From NCBI RefSeq assembly GCF_000524195.1, contig NW_020170514.1, positions 126,273 to 190,272 of the forward strand: a stretch of 64,000 bases of DNA, written 5' to 3'. Both the position numbers and the translations under genes were made by a program. This document shows, piece by piece, positions 1 through 11,277 of the stretch. Within the stretch, counting starts at the first letter, position 1. Every line of letters starts with the position of its first letter. A model generated the notes under the pieces. It worked only from the letters and a program-made list of their open reading frames with translations. It was not told the origin of the DNA and did no database searches. Origin of the DNA: Echinococcus granulosus. Lineage: Eukaryota > Platyhelminthes > Cestoda > Cyclophyllidea > Taeniidae.

Positions 1-552
1 TGGAGGACGGACAAGGCCAAGTCCCATACGAAGGTCAGTCGTCGGCTTTCGCAGGCCTCTGTACATCTCTGCTCTGTTCTATCACTATTTTGAACTCATC
101 AAACCTGACTACAATATTCACGTGATTATGCGTCGACATCCCTCCTAGACTTTTGAATTGGCTTAAGTCATTTGTTCCGAGAAAGCTTTTCTAGGAGGGC
201 GTAGTTACACTAATCCCTGAAATGCTCATGATGGCTTTTACCCTAATCGTTCAATTACATCTTATTTTTGCTTGGCAACTTGGTATTTATTGTTGGTTTT
301 AGCCTTCGTTCGACGGATTATGAGTTGATCCAACCTCCGACACCGAATTTGTACTTGAAGGATGGGCGGAAAATTCCGACTAATCATTTAATTTACTGTT
401 TATTAAAACGATTTTACGCAATAAATCTTTTTGTTCTCTTTCACTGTTGCGAATCATCATTAGGCAGCCCTCCAAAATCACCAGAGCACTGACCTCAATA
501 ATTTTTTTTAACACTAGACAAGGAGTAGGAACAAGTGTCGTATTGCAGTCAG
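1..552. other. Intergenic sequence downstream of PIGN
   Basis: No coding region is supported here. Open frames are short and lack splice sites or recognisable motifs. This is the 3' flank of PIGN, which is read on the minus strand and stops at 553. On the minus strand an AATAAA hexamer lies at 399-404, about 150 nt past the stop codon, and is a plausible poly(A) signal. Confidence 0.6.
399..404 (-). promoter_or_regulatory. Candidate poly(A) signal of PIGN
   Basis: TTTATT on the plus strand reads AATAAA on the minus strand, about 150 nt after the PIGN stop codon. The distance is reasonable for a 3' UTR. A hexamer this common in AT-rich DNA can also occur by chance. Confidence 0.3.
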
Positions 553-3500
553 CTACAAAAATTTCATCCTGTCAGAGTGAGTTTTCACCCACGTGGGTAC
601 CAGCATCCAACTGCCGAGGTGGGAGAGGACGACACTGGCCAATCCAATAGACATGGCAATCACGTAGTGGCTGATGCTCTCCCCGATGTCTAGCCACGAG
701 CCCTCATCCTTCAACATAGCAAAAAAGTGCACCGCAAGGAAGTTGGCAATTATCATAAGGAATGTAGTTTCCGGGTGGAGCGCACCATGAACTGGAGAGG
801 AGGCAGTAGCACTTCCCAGACTCTCTTTGACTCGACCTATCAGGCTGTACGCAATTCCGACCAACACGATAGGACAGAGGATCTAAGGGTACGCACCGTC
901 AGGGGATAAACGTGGTATAATATTACCTTGAAAATGAGGAGGGCACCCATTGCTGCGGGATTGAGGACTGTCATGAAACAGTACACCGATACTGGGTCGA
1001 ATCTATTGTTAAAAAGTGCCGTTAAGAGGATGGAATATGCACTTACGTATTGATGCTGGCGATATTCCCAGTACCAAAGAACGAGTAAATAACAAAAAAT
1101 ACCTAAAGAGAAGTGAGTTAAGGAGCGTGATGCACGTTGGCAATATGTGCAGTTGGTGGGGTACGATGTCAACACGCATGTGTTGCCTAGATACTCTACT
1201 TCAGTAAAAAGTCGTGTAAATGAATGCGGTATAGTCCCATAGAAACATTGAGTGCGTTTTACCCATCAACGAGAGAAATGTCAACAATCACAGTAAACAC
1301 TAGATTATAGTCGAAACATCCAAGTAGCGATCAGAGGTTACAAAAGGATACGTAAAAGAGCGGTCGGCGAAGACTCGCTAAATCCACGTGGAAGAGGCCA
1401 CCAGTGCTAGGAGGTTTTCCCTGCGATTCAGTTGTCAATTTGAGCGAGTAGAACTGAAGAAAGGGAAAGACAGAGGTTTGACAAGCTAGACAATGTAACG
1501 CGGAATGGAGGAAATATGTAGTGGGTGTGTGGACGGACCTCATGAAATTCCAAATCCGATTCGAGCCAGATCCACGTGAACAATACTGTGGCAAATGTGA
1601 GAAAAAACAATCCCTCGTAGCTAACGTCGGTGTTAAGGAGACTCCAGCAGAGAAAATAATGTTCTAAGGCAAAAACTACAAGTTTAGAGATGAATGAGTT
1701 AAAATGGCACGGATATACTGCGTATAACAAGGATACAATACGTTCATAAGGCTGAAGGGAATGAAGAAGGCCAAAGTCAGACCAACAAGCCTTTCGCAGA
1801 CGACGAAATTCTTGTTGAATAAGGCAAGCAGTGGTGAAGCAACTAAAATAAAGGGAGGGGTACATTACTAAAAAGTGGGCCATCAAAAATAAAAATTAGA
1901 CCAATACTGCTGATGTGAAATACTAGTAAGCAGTCATGAAATCAAGAACCTGTTTGACAAAAGCTGCATTTGCACTCTGTGTAAAGAACAATTTTAAATT
2001 TAAATTGAATTTGAATTTTAAATTGTTGTAACTTTGAAATGACGCCAAACACCATTGAATACCTTAGAAGCACAAAAGGTTTGAGTCAAATACTTGGAAA
2101 GCGAGTAATAACAGAGGGTACAAAGGTCCCTTCAGACGACTGCTAAACAACAAAAACAAATCCACCAAGCATTACACTACTCATGTTCATCGTGAAATCT
2201 ATCCAAAAAATATCAATGACACCAAGGTGCAGAGGATGAAGTAGGATTAGTGAAGCGGCAATAATTTTGTCGACAGAACGGTTCAACAAAGACTAAACTT
2301 ACTTAAGAGGATCCAACAAATGACATGGACGAGAATTGGGATCGAGACTGACCACGACACCAGAGTGCGAACAAGGAAGACTAACAAGCCACTAACAAGC
2401 GACTCGAATATCTGCAGTAAGCAGGTGCAAATGGATTAAAGACAGTACACCATTTCCATTAAGGTGAATGAATTTTTATAAGTAGAGAGAGAGAGGGTCC
2501 AAGAAGTGCTTACCAAAAGGTAATTTGGTTCTCTGTACCATGGAAGCACATGTTCAGACCTTCGACAGATCCGAAGAAGGACGAAAGCCAACATTGATGT
2601 ACAAATATTTGAGAAAAGTCTACAAATTAAAATAGATAATTAACGGAACGGTTGGAGATAAAAACAAAACGATCTTCATAAAGACTATTAAGTGAGGAGA
2701 CGATGTGCCGAACTTACACGAGAGTGGGAGAAGTGAAAGACCCAACCAGGGGTAGTAAGGGAAAGATCGCCAGCACGCAGCAAGCGCAGCACCATATTCG
2801 CTGCAATTTTGGTCTCTACGATTAGATGAAACACAGACTTATAAATCATCAAGGATTAAAGTGATGCAAAACAGAAGTGTATTCTCGGAATTACATTTCG
2901 TAGTTTAATGAAAGTGGAATCCAGATACGGCCAAGTACCGAGGAATATGGCTCCAAAGGAGAGCAAAGAACGATGCACGAAGCCCCAGAGCTGAAATAAG
3001 GGGGATAAAGACAGTGAGTGTTATTTGCCAAGACAATGTGCCCTTTATTCCCTAAAAACTAAAACAATTTCGCCACTTTTTAATTAAAAAACTTCCAGAA
3101 GAAGTGCACTCTGTATTCACGACCGCATTGCCTATGACGGTGAACAAGTAGATAAGCAACATTTTTTAGTCTAGTCAAGTCGCACAAAGTCTGTGACGTG
3201 AATTCCTGCCTAAGTTCTACCCACCTTCAAGAGAGCCAAACTGTTCCCAAAACACTTTAATACTTTCAAACTGAGCAGTACATCTGCAATAAGGCTTGCA
3301 ATACTTATCATAAGCGCATGCAAGACTTTCAAAAGTCGCCGCCATTTTGTGTTGAAAGGGGTGAAGGTGAGCAGTAATGACTAGGCATGTCATGGGATCC
3401 CTTTATGGTAAGTTGGCTGTCCCTGCAGTCTAATGTGAGACAAAAGCGTAAAATAACATTTTATCATTTATTCCTTTAATGATAGATGTGTTGGAAGCAC

Positions 3501-6500
3501 AGATTCATTCTTGCATGGAGGCTCAATGCAAGGCCACAAATTCCCTCGTATATTCGTCATCCAGGAGTAAATTAAGAGCTAGACAATGGCCTCAGTGATA
3601 TGGCCAAGTCAGATCGTGATGCCACGACAACAAAAAGAACGCAAAACCCTTTTGCATGCTCCCTATAGCATTAGCGATGCCATGCTGCGAAGATCCAACT
3701 GAGCAACCGTAAGTTGGGGGGTAAATAGAAAAGCTCACCCCAAATTCCATGAGCATGACCAGGAGAGCTAACATCAAGCCATATTTGGAGCCACTTTGTT
3801 TCTTCTCACCGACAGCCTTGAAAGAATGAGTACGACAAAAGAGATGGAACAAGCCCTGACGATACCTTGGCGTCCATAGTAGAATTAGACCCAGAATAAG
3901 CGGAAGGATTTGATAAAAGGTCCGCAAAAGAGATTGATGATGAGCTAAAAAAGGTAGGCACAACACGCGCTACTAAATGCGCAAGCTTCATTCTCCAGGC
4001 AAATAATGTAACGACTTACATATACCTAATAAGCATGATAGACAACGGTAAATGTTGAGAACAATGACCACAACAAAGGGTATGCTTAAACGGGGGGAAA
4101 TTTCAGCCCCGATTAATGATTGTATTCGACTAGAAGTTTTAAACAGATTTCTCACTACCCAATATTTCCTGATGGCTCTTTAGGCGAATATTATATCAAT
4201 GAATTTAGGAAAGTACATTGATAAAGTACTAATGTACGTCGCTGGATTATGCTCCCGAGCAAGAAGCAGTGATTTCGACGACGATGTATAAAACTAGGAG
4301 TAGCCTTGTTCGAGAGATCTCACTATGAAGCATTTGACAGATATAATACCGTTTCCTTAAAACCAGCCCATACAGTCAATAAACTGATTAAAACACTTAA
4401 AGGAGGAAGACCTTTAGGCACTCAGCTCACCGTTGCTTAGAAAACCAAGAATAACGATAGCAATAAATAACGAAAGCGCCAAGACCCAGGAATCAGGCTT
4501 CGTCCTCTTATGCTCATTCCCTCTAGGCTTAGGGTCCGAATGGCAGAATGTGTCCACGTAGAGAAGCAGCGACCAGACTGCGTATGATAGCCCTATACAA
4601 ACACTAAAATGAAAATAATACGTAGATAGGTTGTGCCAGCTGATACCTGAGTCACATTCTTATTGTCCAAAATCCATTACTATAGTGATAAAAAGCCTGA
4701 ACAGATTTACAAATTTCGTTAACAGTATCAGGGGAGAATTGGCTATTACATCACAACTTTACACTACTCAAGAGAAAAAAATGCAACTTTCCTAAAACTG
4801 AGGACGTCTCGAATCCGCTTTTTTGTTTTAAACTAAACCACTCTTTTGTGACAAGATTTTGTGCAATCGAGTGTCTCATGTGTGCCATCAGAGGGGAACG
4901 TGTTAACCTAATCATCCCAATGTCAAACGTGGCTGGCTCTCGTAATAACTCAATGTTTTTTATTCAACACTTTCTCTTGTTATTCCGCATTTCCCCAAAT
5001 AACCGACAAATATAAAGATAAAACCAAAAGCATTTGGAAGACTAATGGCATGATGTGGTTGTATTTTTTAAAGGACTGTCAAAACAATGAAGAATACACG
5101 TCATCTATGCGTAATGCTGATAGCGAACGTGGAATGATTAAATTGGAACGTAGCTGTAACTCAATGAAGTATGCAAAGGAGGAGTCACTAATTCTTTATG
5201 AAGAGCTTTGAACAAATGGGTCTAGGCCAGGCTAAAGGGAAGCCTAAGTGGAGCGTCTCGAATCACAGGTAACAAGTTGCCTAATCAATGAAATTTTGCA
5301 CAAATACACACACAAACGGGTGATGTGTAAACCGGAAAAAAATGCATGCAAATGATGCCACCAACGCTAACACCGCCTGGCCTACTGTGCATATGCAAAT
5401 TGCAGGAGAAGGTGATTCAGCAGTCACTTGAAAGATGGGGCAACGGTGGACACACTGGCTTTCAACGACCTTTTATGGCATATGTTTGCGTGTGTGCATG
5501 GGGGCAGCGGGTCATGCTGTTTACTCACGCGCAGCACGCCAAGCCGCGCCAGTTAGTAGCTCCAACAAGCAAGTGCGAGGACCTATGAGTGAAACCTTTG
5601 TGTCGCCAATAGAAAAACCAAGCTCTCCTCTCTTGATGTACGAATGTTTGATAGCAAGGCTAAGAAGAGCAATAAGAAGACTGTCCAATTTATGGATTGA
5701 AGAACTGAGGTGTTGAGATTTGCGAGATTGCAGAGCTTGCCATTTCAACAATAATATCGCCGTCTAAACACACAATTCAAAAGGCTTATTACAAGTTGCC
5801 TTTACGATAAGAGATTGTTACTAATTTTTATTTATAATGTAAGGCAAGATTTCGTTCCGGAAAATTCATATTTAATCAATTTGTGTCACTACTTCCAGCC
5901 GACCTCTCAAGAGGTTACAGTTTGAAAAAGAAGGATACTGAGCCCCACAAACACGTTAGTGCTTATCACCTCTGTAACGAAATTAAAAGAATCAGCTGCT
6001 AAATGGTGATAATTTCACATAAAATTTTAACGTTACATGCGTTTTTGGCGAAAACAAATCTGAGGGGTATGTCTCGTAGTTACGAAAATGTTGAAACTAA
6101 GACGTGATTTACGACCCTGAACATGCATGTGCGCAGGTGTGGAGATGGATCGGCCTCAATGTGAGCAAATCATTAGCAAAGATAAGAAAAACTTTCAATA
6201 AACGTTACTGGTTAAACAAGTTCAAAAAACAACTAATAAGCCCTGTATCGTACCCCATAAAAAATCGACCATATTTATGGTAGTAGTCCAGTCCCTCCAG
6301 GCTCAATCTAATAATCCTTCGATATGTTTCAATCTGTACAAACCAGTTAGCCGAAAAAGAAACGTTACAGCCGCAACGTAGTCATGGTTCGTCGCCTGTA
6401 AGGCTGCACTCTCCAGCATACTGTCTATCTGCTTTTGTGTAAATTTACTAAACAGATTACACTGATAGGTCAAGCAACTCACCTGAATTCGCGAAATAAG

Positions 6501-8612
6501 AAATGGTAATGACCAGCTTTCTGCTCTTCGTATTTGATCTGAACATAAGTTACTAGAAGACACGCAGTCTCTTAAAATTACATGTAGTTGCTTGAGAATA
6601 TGCAGAGCATTCTCTCTGATAAGGCCAACTTTTACCGATGAGTCCACATCCAAAAGATCGAGAGGTAGTTCACCCTAAAAGCATAAATGGCAGAGCCTAC
6701 TTAGGCAGTATTAGTAGATCTCACGGCGATAAAACATACAACAGAGTTGGCTGGAATCGCGATACCAAGGAGACACGCAATCAATGGGCAGAGATCAGCT
6801 TGGTGAATATCGTGTCGACCCAGGTTACGCGTGAATGGCAACAGATGAGAGTGCCAATTTGCTGACATCGGCCGGGGAATATGCTTGCCCCAAACAATTA
6901 GCGGTGCTATCGTCTCATGCGCCGACCCTGCTCCATGACTGCCTATAAGCAGAGAGAACACTTAACAATGCCTAAAACCTACCCCAATCAGTCATTCCGT
7001 GATCCGAGGTGAATATGAATGCGGTTTCTTGAGCAATGTTGGGATGTTCCTTAAAGATCGCGAGAATGCGAGCGATATTAGTATCGAGATTATGAATCAT
7101 CGCAGTGTAGGCTTCAGAATCTGGCTTTTTTGTGTGCCCCATTTGGTCAGCCGCACTGAGATGAAGAAAGATGAAATTGCCTTTACGAAAGCCATCTTCG
7201 GGTGATTCTGATGAATTTGTTTTCAGTAGGAGATGAGAATGTGTTTTCATGAAATCCTACAGCAGCAGCCAACGTACAAATAAGCTCAATCAATAGTAAA
7301 GGATCTTTGCCACGCAAATTTAACACAAATGTCACTGTGATAGGAACTCAAACTACTGTCGATGAACCCAGTAACCTAATAACCCACCGAAAATCGGTCA
7401 ACAACCCAGTCGTCAACTTGAGTTATATTTTCGGCGGTGAAATCGAGCATGACGTGTGGATAGCTTTCTATCTTAACTCGTGCATCTCCAACACGATGAA
7501 GGGGTTGAAACATAGGGACCACATCAGGACCGCCCCATGCAAAAGCCTGGTAAGAGCGATTGAAGATGGAGTCAAACTCGACAGCATTCGCTTGCCATCC
7601 TAAAAGGAATAATGAGGAATAAAAGTACTCGAGATGCTTATGAGTAACACGAGAGTTTTTAAATAGTTGGATCGAAGAGTACGAAACAAAAAACATTAAA
7701 CAACGAGATGATGCTTGGGTTTCACTGAGAAATGGGGCTCAATTATCAAAGGCTAATGGCCAAGACAGTTCTTGATAGGGTCATACAGTACCCGCTTTAG
7801 GAATAATTCAGTGATACCTTTGGTGATTGAAGCCACGTCTTCATAAAATCCAGCGAAAAGAGCAACATGACCAGGACGAGACTCGGTAGGGACCCTCGTG
7901 TGCGAATACCCCCAACTGCCCTCATTCAAAATGATGCCCCTTTTATTAAAAAATAGATATGTAAGAATGGTAATGAGACGAAAAGAGTATTAGATGAATG
8001 ACTAAAATACATTCCACAGGATTTTGCAGTTATTTCCTAGACAGTGAAAGAATGGCTAGTAACAATTTGGAATAACTATATTCATGAAACCTATCCTGGC
8101 AACGGTCTCTCGTGAGTGTCAATGACTAATTTACTGCTTTAGCAGATCAAACGGTGTTAAATCCAGTGTATTTTTGGGTAGAACAATAAATAATTTAGTT
8201 TAAAAATTAGCAGCACTATTTCCATCCACCTGCAGTTTAATGTAATCAAACTATTGGGCAAGAAAAACCCAGAGTGGTTTGCAAATAATATGACCTATGT
8301 GAAACCCGTGCCATTACATAAGGATAACGGGAAAAGACTCATGAGTTTAAAAGCAACCAATGCCAACATCAGACAGAAAAATCCAATGTACCTTAGTGTT
8401 GGGGTGTTCTCCATTTCAAGCGTAAAAAGCTTGTCGTAACGAAGACCATCTGCAACGATGAACACGACTGTCCCAACTAAGCTAGGGCGAGACGGACGCT
8501 TGTAGTCCATCCCATGTACGAGTGGTGACGTATAATAAACATCGAAAATGGAATAAAATAATAAAATGTACAGAACAACTGATAAAAGTGTGCGAAATGT
8601 CGACGAGACCAT
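553..8612 (-). CDS. PIGN: PIGN, GPI ethanolamine phosphate transferase 1
   Basis: ER enzyme that adds ethanolamine phosphate to the first mannose of GPI anchor precursors. Exons (minus): 8612-8392, 7939-7818, 7599-7388, 7256-6983, 6942-6740, 6674-6340, 6307-6254, 4603-4431, 3944-3739, 2990-2895, 2800-2720, 2411-~2303, 2142-2094, 1842-1737, 1641-1539, 1453-1352, 1102-1047, 1002-927, 882-553. This predicts about 969 aa, close to the usual 930. Residues 10-25 form an N-terminal membrane anchor. The alkaline-phosphatase-like lumenal domain shows the metal site VADGLR (D55), the nucleophile motif [10 protein letters not shown] (T92), and [14 protein letters not shown] (D270, H271, H279). The C-terminal half is multi-pass membrane with the family motifs [11 protein letters not shown] and [16 protein letters not shown]. 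The ATG at 8612 sits just before the anchor, as in relatives. Phases agree at every junction except around exons 11-13 (about 2720-2094), where the joints are unresolved. The read-through at about 6470 contains a donor-like GTGAGT, but splicing there would break the frame. Confidence 0.93.
883..926 (-). other. 44-nt intron in PIGN
   Basis: Starts GTAATA and ends CTTAG on the minus strand. Removing 44 nt (not a multiple of three) joins GALLIFK to [12 protein letters not shown] and keeps the conserved membrane frame to the stop at 553. Confidence 0.85.
1003..1046 (-). other. 44-nt intron in PIGN
   Basis: Starts GTAAGT and ends CAATAG. Its removal changes frame and restores the conserved string [20 protein letters not shown] across the junction. 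Without splicing that motif is broken. Confidence 0.9.
4604..6253 (-). other. Long PIGN intron (1650 nt)
   Basis: Bounded by donor GTACGA at 6253 and acceptor TTTTAG at 4604, joining RFFMG to [10 protein letters not shown]. Nothing recognisable lies inside. The open frames at about 5350-5750 overlap on both strands and show no motif. Confidence 0.7.
6308..6339 (-). other. 32-nt intron in PIGN
   Basis: Starts GTACAG and ends TTATTAG. The unspliced frame hits a stop right after [13 protein letters not shown]. Removing 32 nt gives [20 protein letters not shown], which matches the family pattern GLxYYHxYxRFF. Phase agrees with the exons on both sides. Confidence 0.75.
6943..6982 (-). other. 40-nt intron in PIGN
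   Basis: Starts GTAGGT and ends CTTATAG, splitting the active-site motif SDHGMTDWG / SHGAG. The unspliced frame terminates within three codons (GRF then stop), so this short intron must be removed to make an active enzyme. Confidence 0.92.
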
Positions 8613-9254
8613 CCCGGCAAAAACTCCGACGATATTGCACACGGATTCTCTAGGTCATAAAACAATCAATCCTAAGTACCGACGTTTAACGATATCATTC
8701 GATGTTGACATTTCTACCCTTATTGAACGTCATTTGTCAAGGAAATCTGCAAGTATTACTTATACAGTCAGCTCCAAGCCAATTTGATTGCCATGAATTT
8801 GAGCTGCAAAGAAAGAATTAAAACAATCTTATGTGAAGGACGCCCACTAGTTTTTGCCTAATACGTATTCATTTAGACACACCCTTTAGACAAGAAGTGT
8901 AAGTAAATACGAATTTTGTAGCAGAGCACACGTCATTAGCCTCCGAGGAAACAGCACTCTAAAGAAACACAACAATGCTCACTGGAACCCCTTCACAATA
9001 TTACCAATTAAAAATGGTCTCACCCAATCAGATCATTCGTTTTATGGAAATGAAAATTGGGGTGGTAGATTAAGCACCGAACCTTTTATTACGGAGTGAC
9101 TCCTGATAAATGAGTAAAACCAGTGGTTTAAACTGAATTGTTTCGATATTTTTTATTTTAAAATATAAATGCGTGTGCTTGCACTTTGATTGGCTGTCCG
9201 ACTGCATTTATGCCATTAATCTGCGCGGTCCCTCGGTTTTTTGTCCTGTTTTAA
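8613..9254. promoter_or_regulatory. Shared 5' region between PIGN and RABGGTB
   Basis: PIGN (minus) and RABGGTB (plus) start head to head, with 642 bp between their start codons. There is no supported coding frame between them, so both promoters and 5' UTRs should lie here. CCAAT-type boxes in both orientations are visible near 9025, 9190 and 9265. No TATA box is convincing. Co-regulation is inferred only from the arrangement. Confidence 0.5.
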
Positions 9255-11277
9255 ATGGCCCACCCAATCATTGACGTGAATTTAACAGCCAATGTTTCAC
9301 AAGATTTGATGTTCGAGAAACATGTAGCCTTTTTAAAAGCCTTGGAAAAAAAGGAAGACCCGATGTTAGACCACATGAAGCTATCGGGAATTTATTGGTC
9401 ACTCACTGCGCTTGATTTGATGAAGAGGCTTGATGTTATTGACAAGGCAAATGTACTCGACTTTGTTAAATCCTGTCAAAATATTGATGGGGGATTTGCT
9501 CCAGCGCCTGGTCATGATTCGCATATCCTATCTACCCTCAGTGGTATTCAAATTCTTGCCATGTATGATGAGTTCCAGAGTTTTAACTGTAATGAGGCTG
9601 TTAAATACATTTCAACCTTACAGGTTTGTAGAGTTGTTTTGATTTCCATATCCCATCCCTTGAGACGGGTATAATTCATTGTTACCTTCCGTACCTCAGA
9701 ACCCAGACGGGAGTTTCAACGGTGACAAATGGGGGGAAGTTGATTCTAGGTTCAGTTTCTGTGCTCTGGCTGCACTCAGTCTCTTGGGTATCATTCCAAT
9801 CGGCGTGCGTGACTTCTCTCAACCCATTGAAGGTGTCAATATTCGCATGGCTATAGAATACCTCGTTCGGTGCCAAAATCCTGATGGCGGGTTTGGAACT
9901 CGTCCAGGCAGTGAGTCTCACGCCGGACAAGCCTATTGCGTTATCGGTGCTCTCTCCCTGCTTAACCAATTAAGACGGTTGGACATTGGCAAGGCGGCTT
10001 GGTGGTTGGCTGAACGGCAGCTACCCAGCGGTGGACTCAATGGCAGACCTGGCAAAGAGCCGGACGTCTGTTATTCATGGTGGGTCTAGATTACCTATGT
10101 AGGTATAACTTCTCGGCTAAAGCCAGTCACATAACGCACATTATCCACGTACAAAGCATTGATTTTTTGAAAATCTTTCCAGGTTATCATACTTCTCTTA
10201 AGGGTTGTCAGTCTTTATGAGGAGCATTTATGTTACTTTTGCACTGACCATTTTAGTCAAGCTTTCCTTTGTAATTCCCTTTCTTTCGGACTGCTTCTTA
10301 AGGTTGTGATATATGAACAAAACTCGTTTGGTTAACTTCATTACTCAATTATTTTGCCAAACTTTTGGTCGTTATCCAAATGGCAATTTCAAACCTCGTA
10401 TAGTTCCTTGTGATCTCGCTACAGTGAATTGACCTGGAAATTATAACTGCTTACTTAGACAAAACGGTGCTGAGCTTCATTGTCGATTGCCTGTTAGAAA
10501 TATTCGTTTGAAGACTTTTTAAGGGGCTAATCCACGCATTTATATTGTCACTTGTAATGTGCCTCATTTTTATAACCTAATTTGACGTTTCATATTTCAG
10601 ATAGACAGTAATCCTTCTGTAATTTGTTGGTTTCCAAAACCGTGAATTAGTTTCTTCACTATGCGTGTGCTAGGTGTACCCGAACAGTTCGAAATGACAC
10701 AGTTCATTTACCTTTATAAGCTGGATATGTGCGATTTGCAGACCGTCTCATGATTTATTTATCTACGCGAACAAATTAGTAGTCATTTTAGACACGGCAA
10801 GTGTTACTGATGGGTCTTGTCCTTGTTAAGGTGCTCCCGACGTCTTAGCTCGTAATTATATTTTTAAGGTATCCTACTTTACCACTGCGCCCATATGAAC
10901 ACATTCATCATGGCCAAATCTGCTTTTATTGTGGCAGGTGGGTCCTTGCCTCGCTTACAATTCTGGGTCGTCTCATGTGGATTGATGCTGCCGATCTGGC
11001 CAAGTTCATCTGTGCCAGTCAGGACTCGGAGACTGGCGGTATAGGGGACCGTCCTGGCAACATTCCTGATCCCTTCCACACCCTTTTCGGCCTTGCTGGT
11101 CTGTCTCTGCTCTCCAGACTGAACGCCAAAAAGGCACCTGAGGCAAATGAGAGTGGGAATGAAAAAGTTTGCGATCCCCTCTCCGTGGCATCATACGCCC
11201 TACGGGAGATTAATCCCGTCTTCTGCATGCCTCAGTACATTATTGACAGACTTTCCATTCGTGTACAGATTTTTTGA
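9255..11277 (+). CDS. RABGGTB: RABGGTB, Rab geranylgeranyltransferase beta subunit
   Basis: Catalytic beta subunit of Rab geranylgeranyltransferase (type II). With the alpha subunit and Rab escort protein it puts geranylgeranyl groups on C-terminal cysteines of Rab GTPases in the cytosol. Three exons: 9255-9623, 9700-10079, 10938-11277. The phases agree and give 362 aa, slightly longer than the usual 331. Repeated prenyltransferase alpha-alpha barrel motifs are clear: [72 protein letters not shown]. The zinc ligands are present as D245 and C247 (PDVCYSWW) and H297 (DPFHTLFG). The C-terminus keeps NPVFCMP. The start is the first ATG in the exon and is followed by the usual FEKH and [15 protein letters not shown] segments. 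Extra residues sit in two loops (about 156-166 and 315-335). The alpha subunit gene is not in this window. Confidence 0.96.

Noticed and set aside
268..650. Short plus-strand open frames at the left edge
   Set aside because: No motif, no splice support, and they overlap the 3' end of PIGN on the opposite strand.
6254..6340. PIGN frameshift or pseudogene
   Set aside because: The apparent stop after KHIEGLLD is removed by a 32-nt GT-AG intron that restores a conserved motif and the phase of both neighbours.
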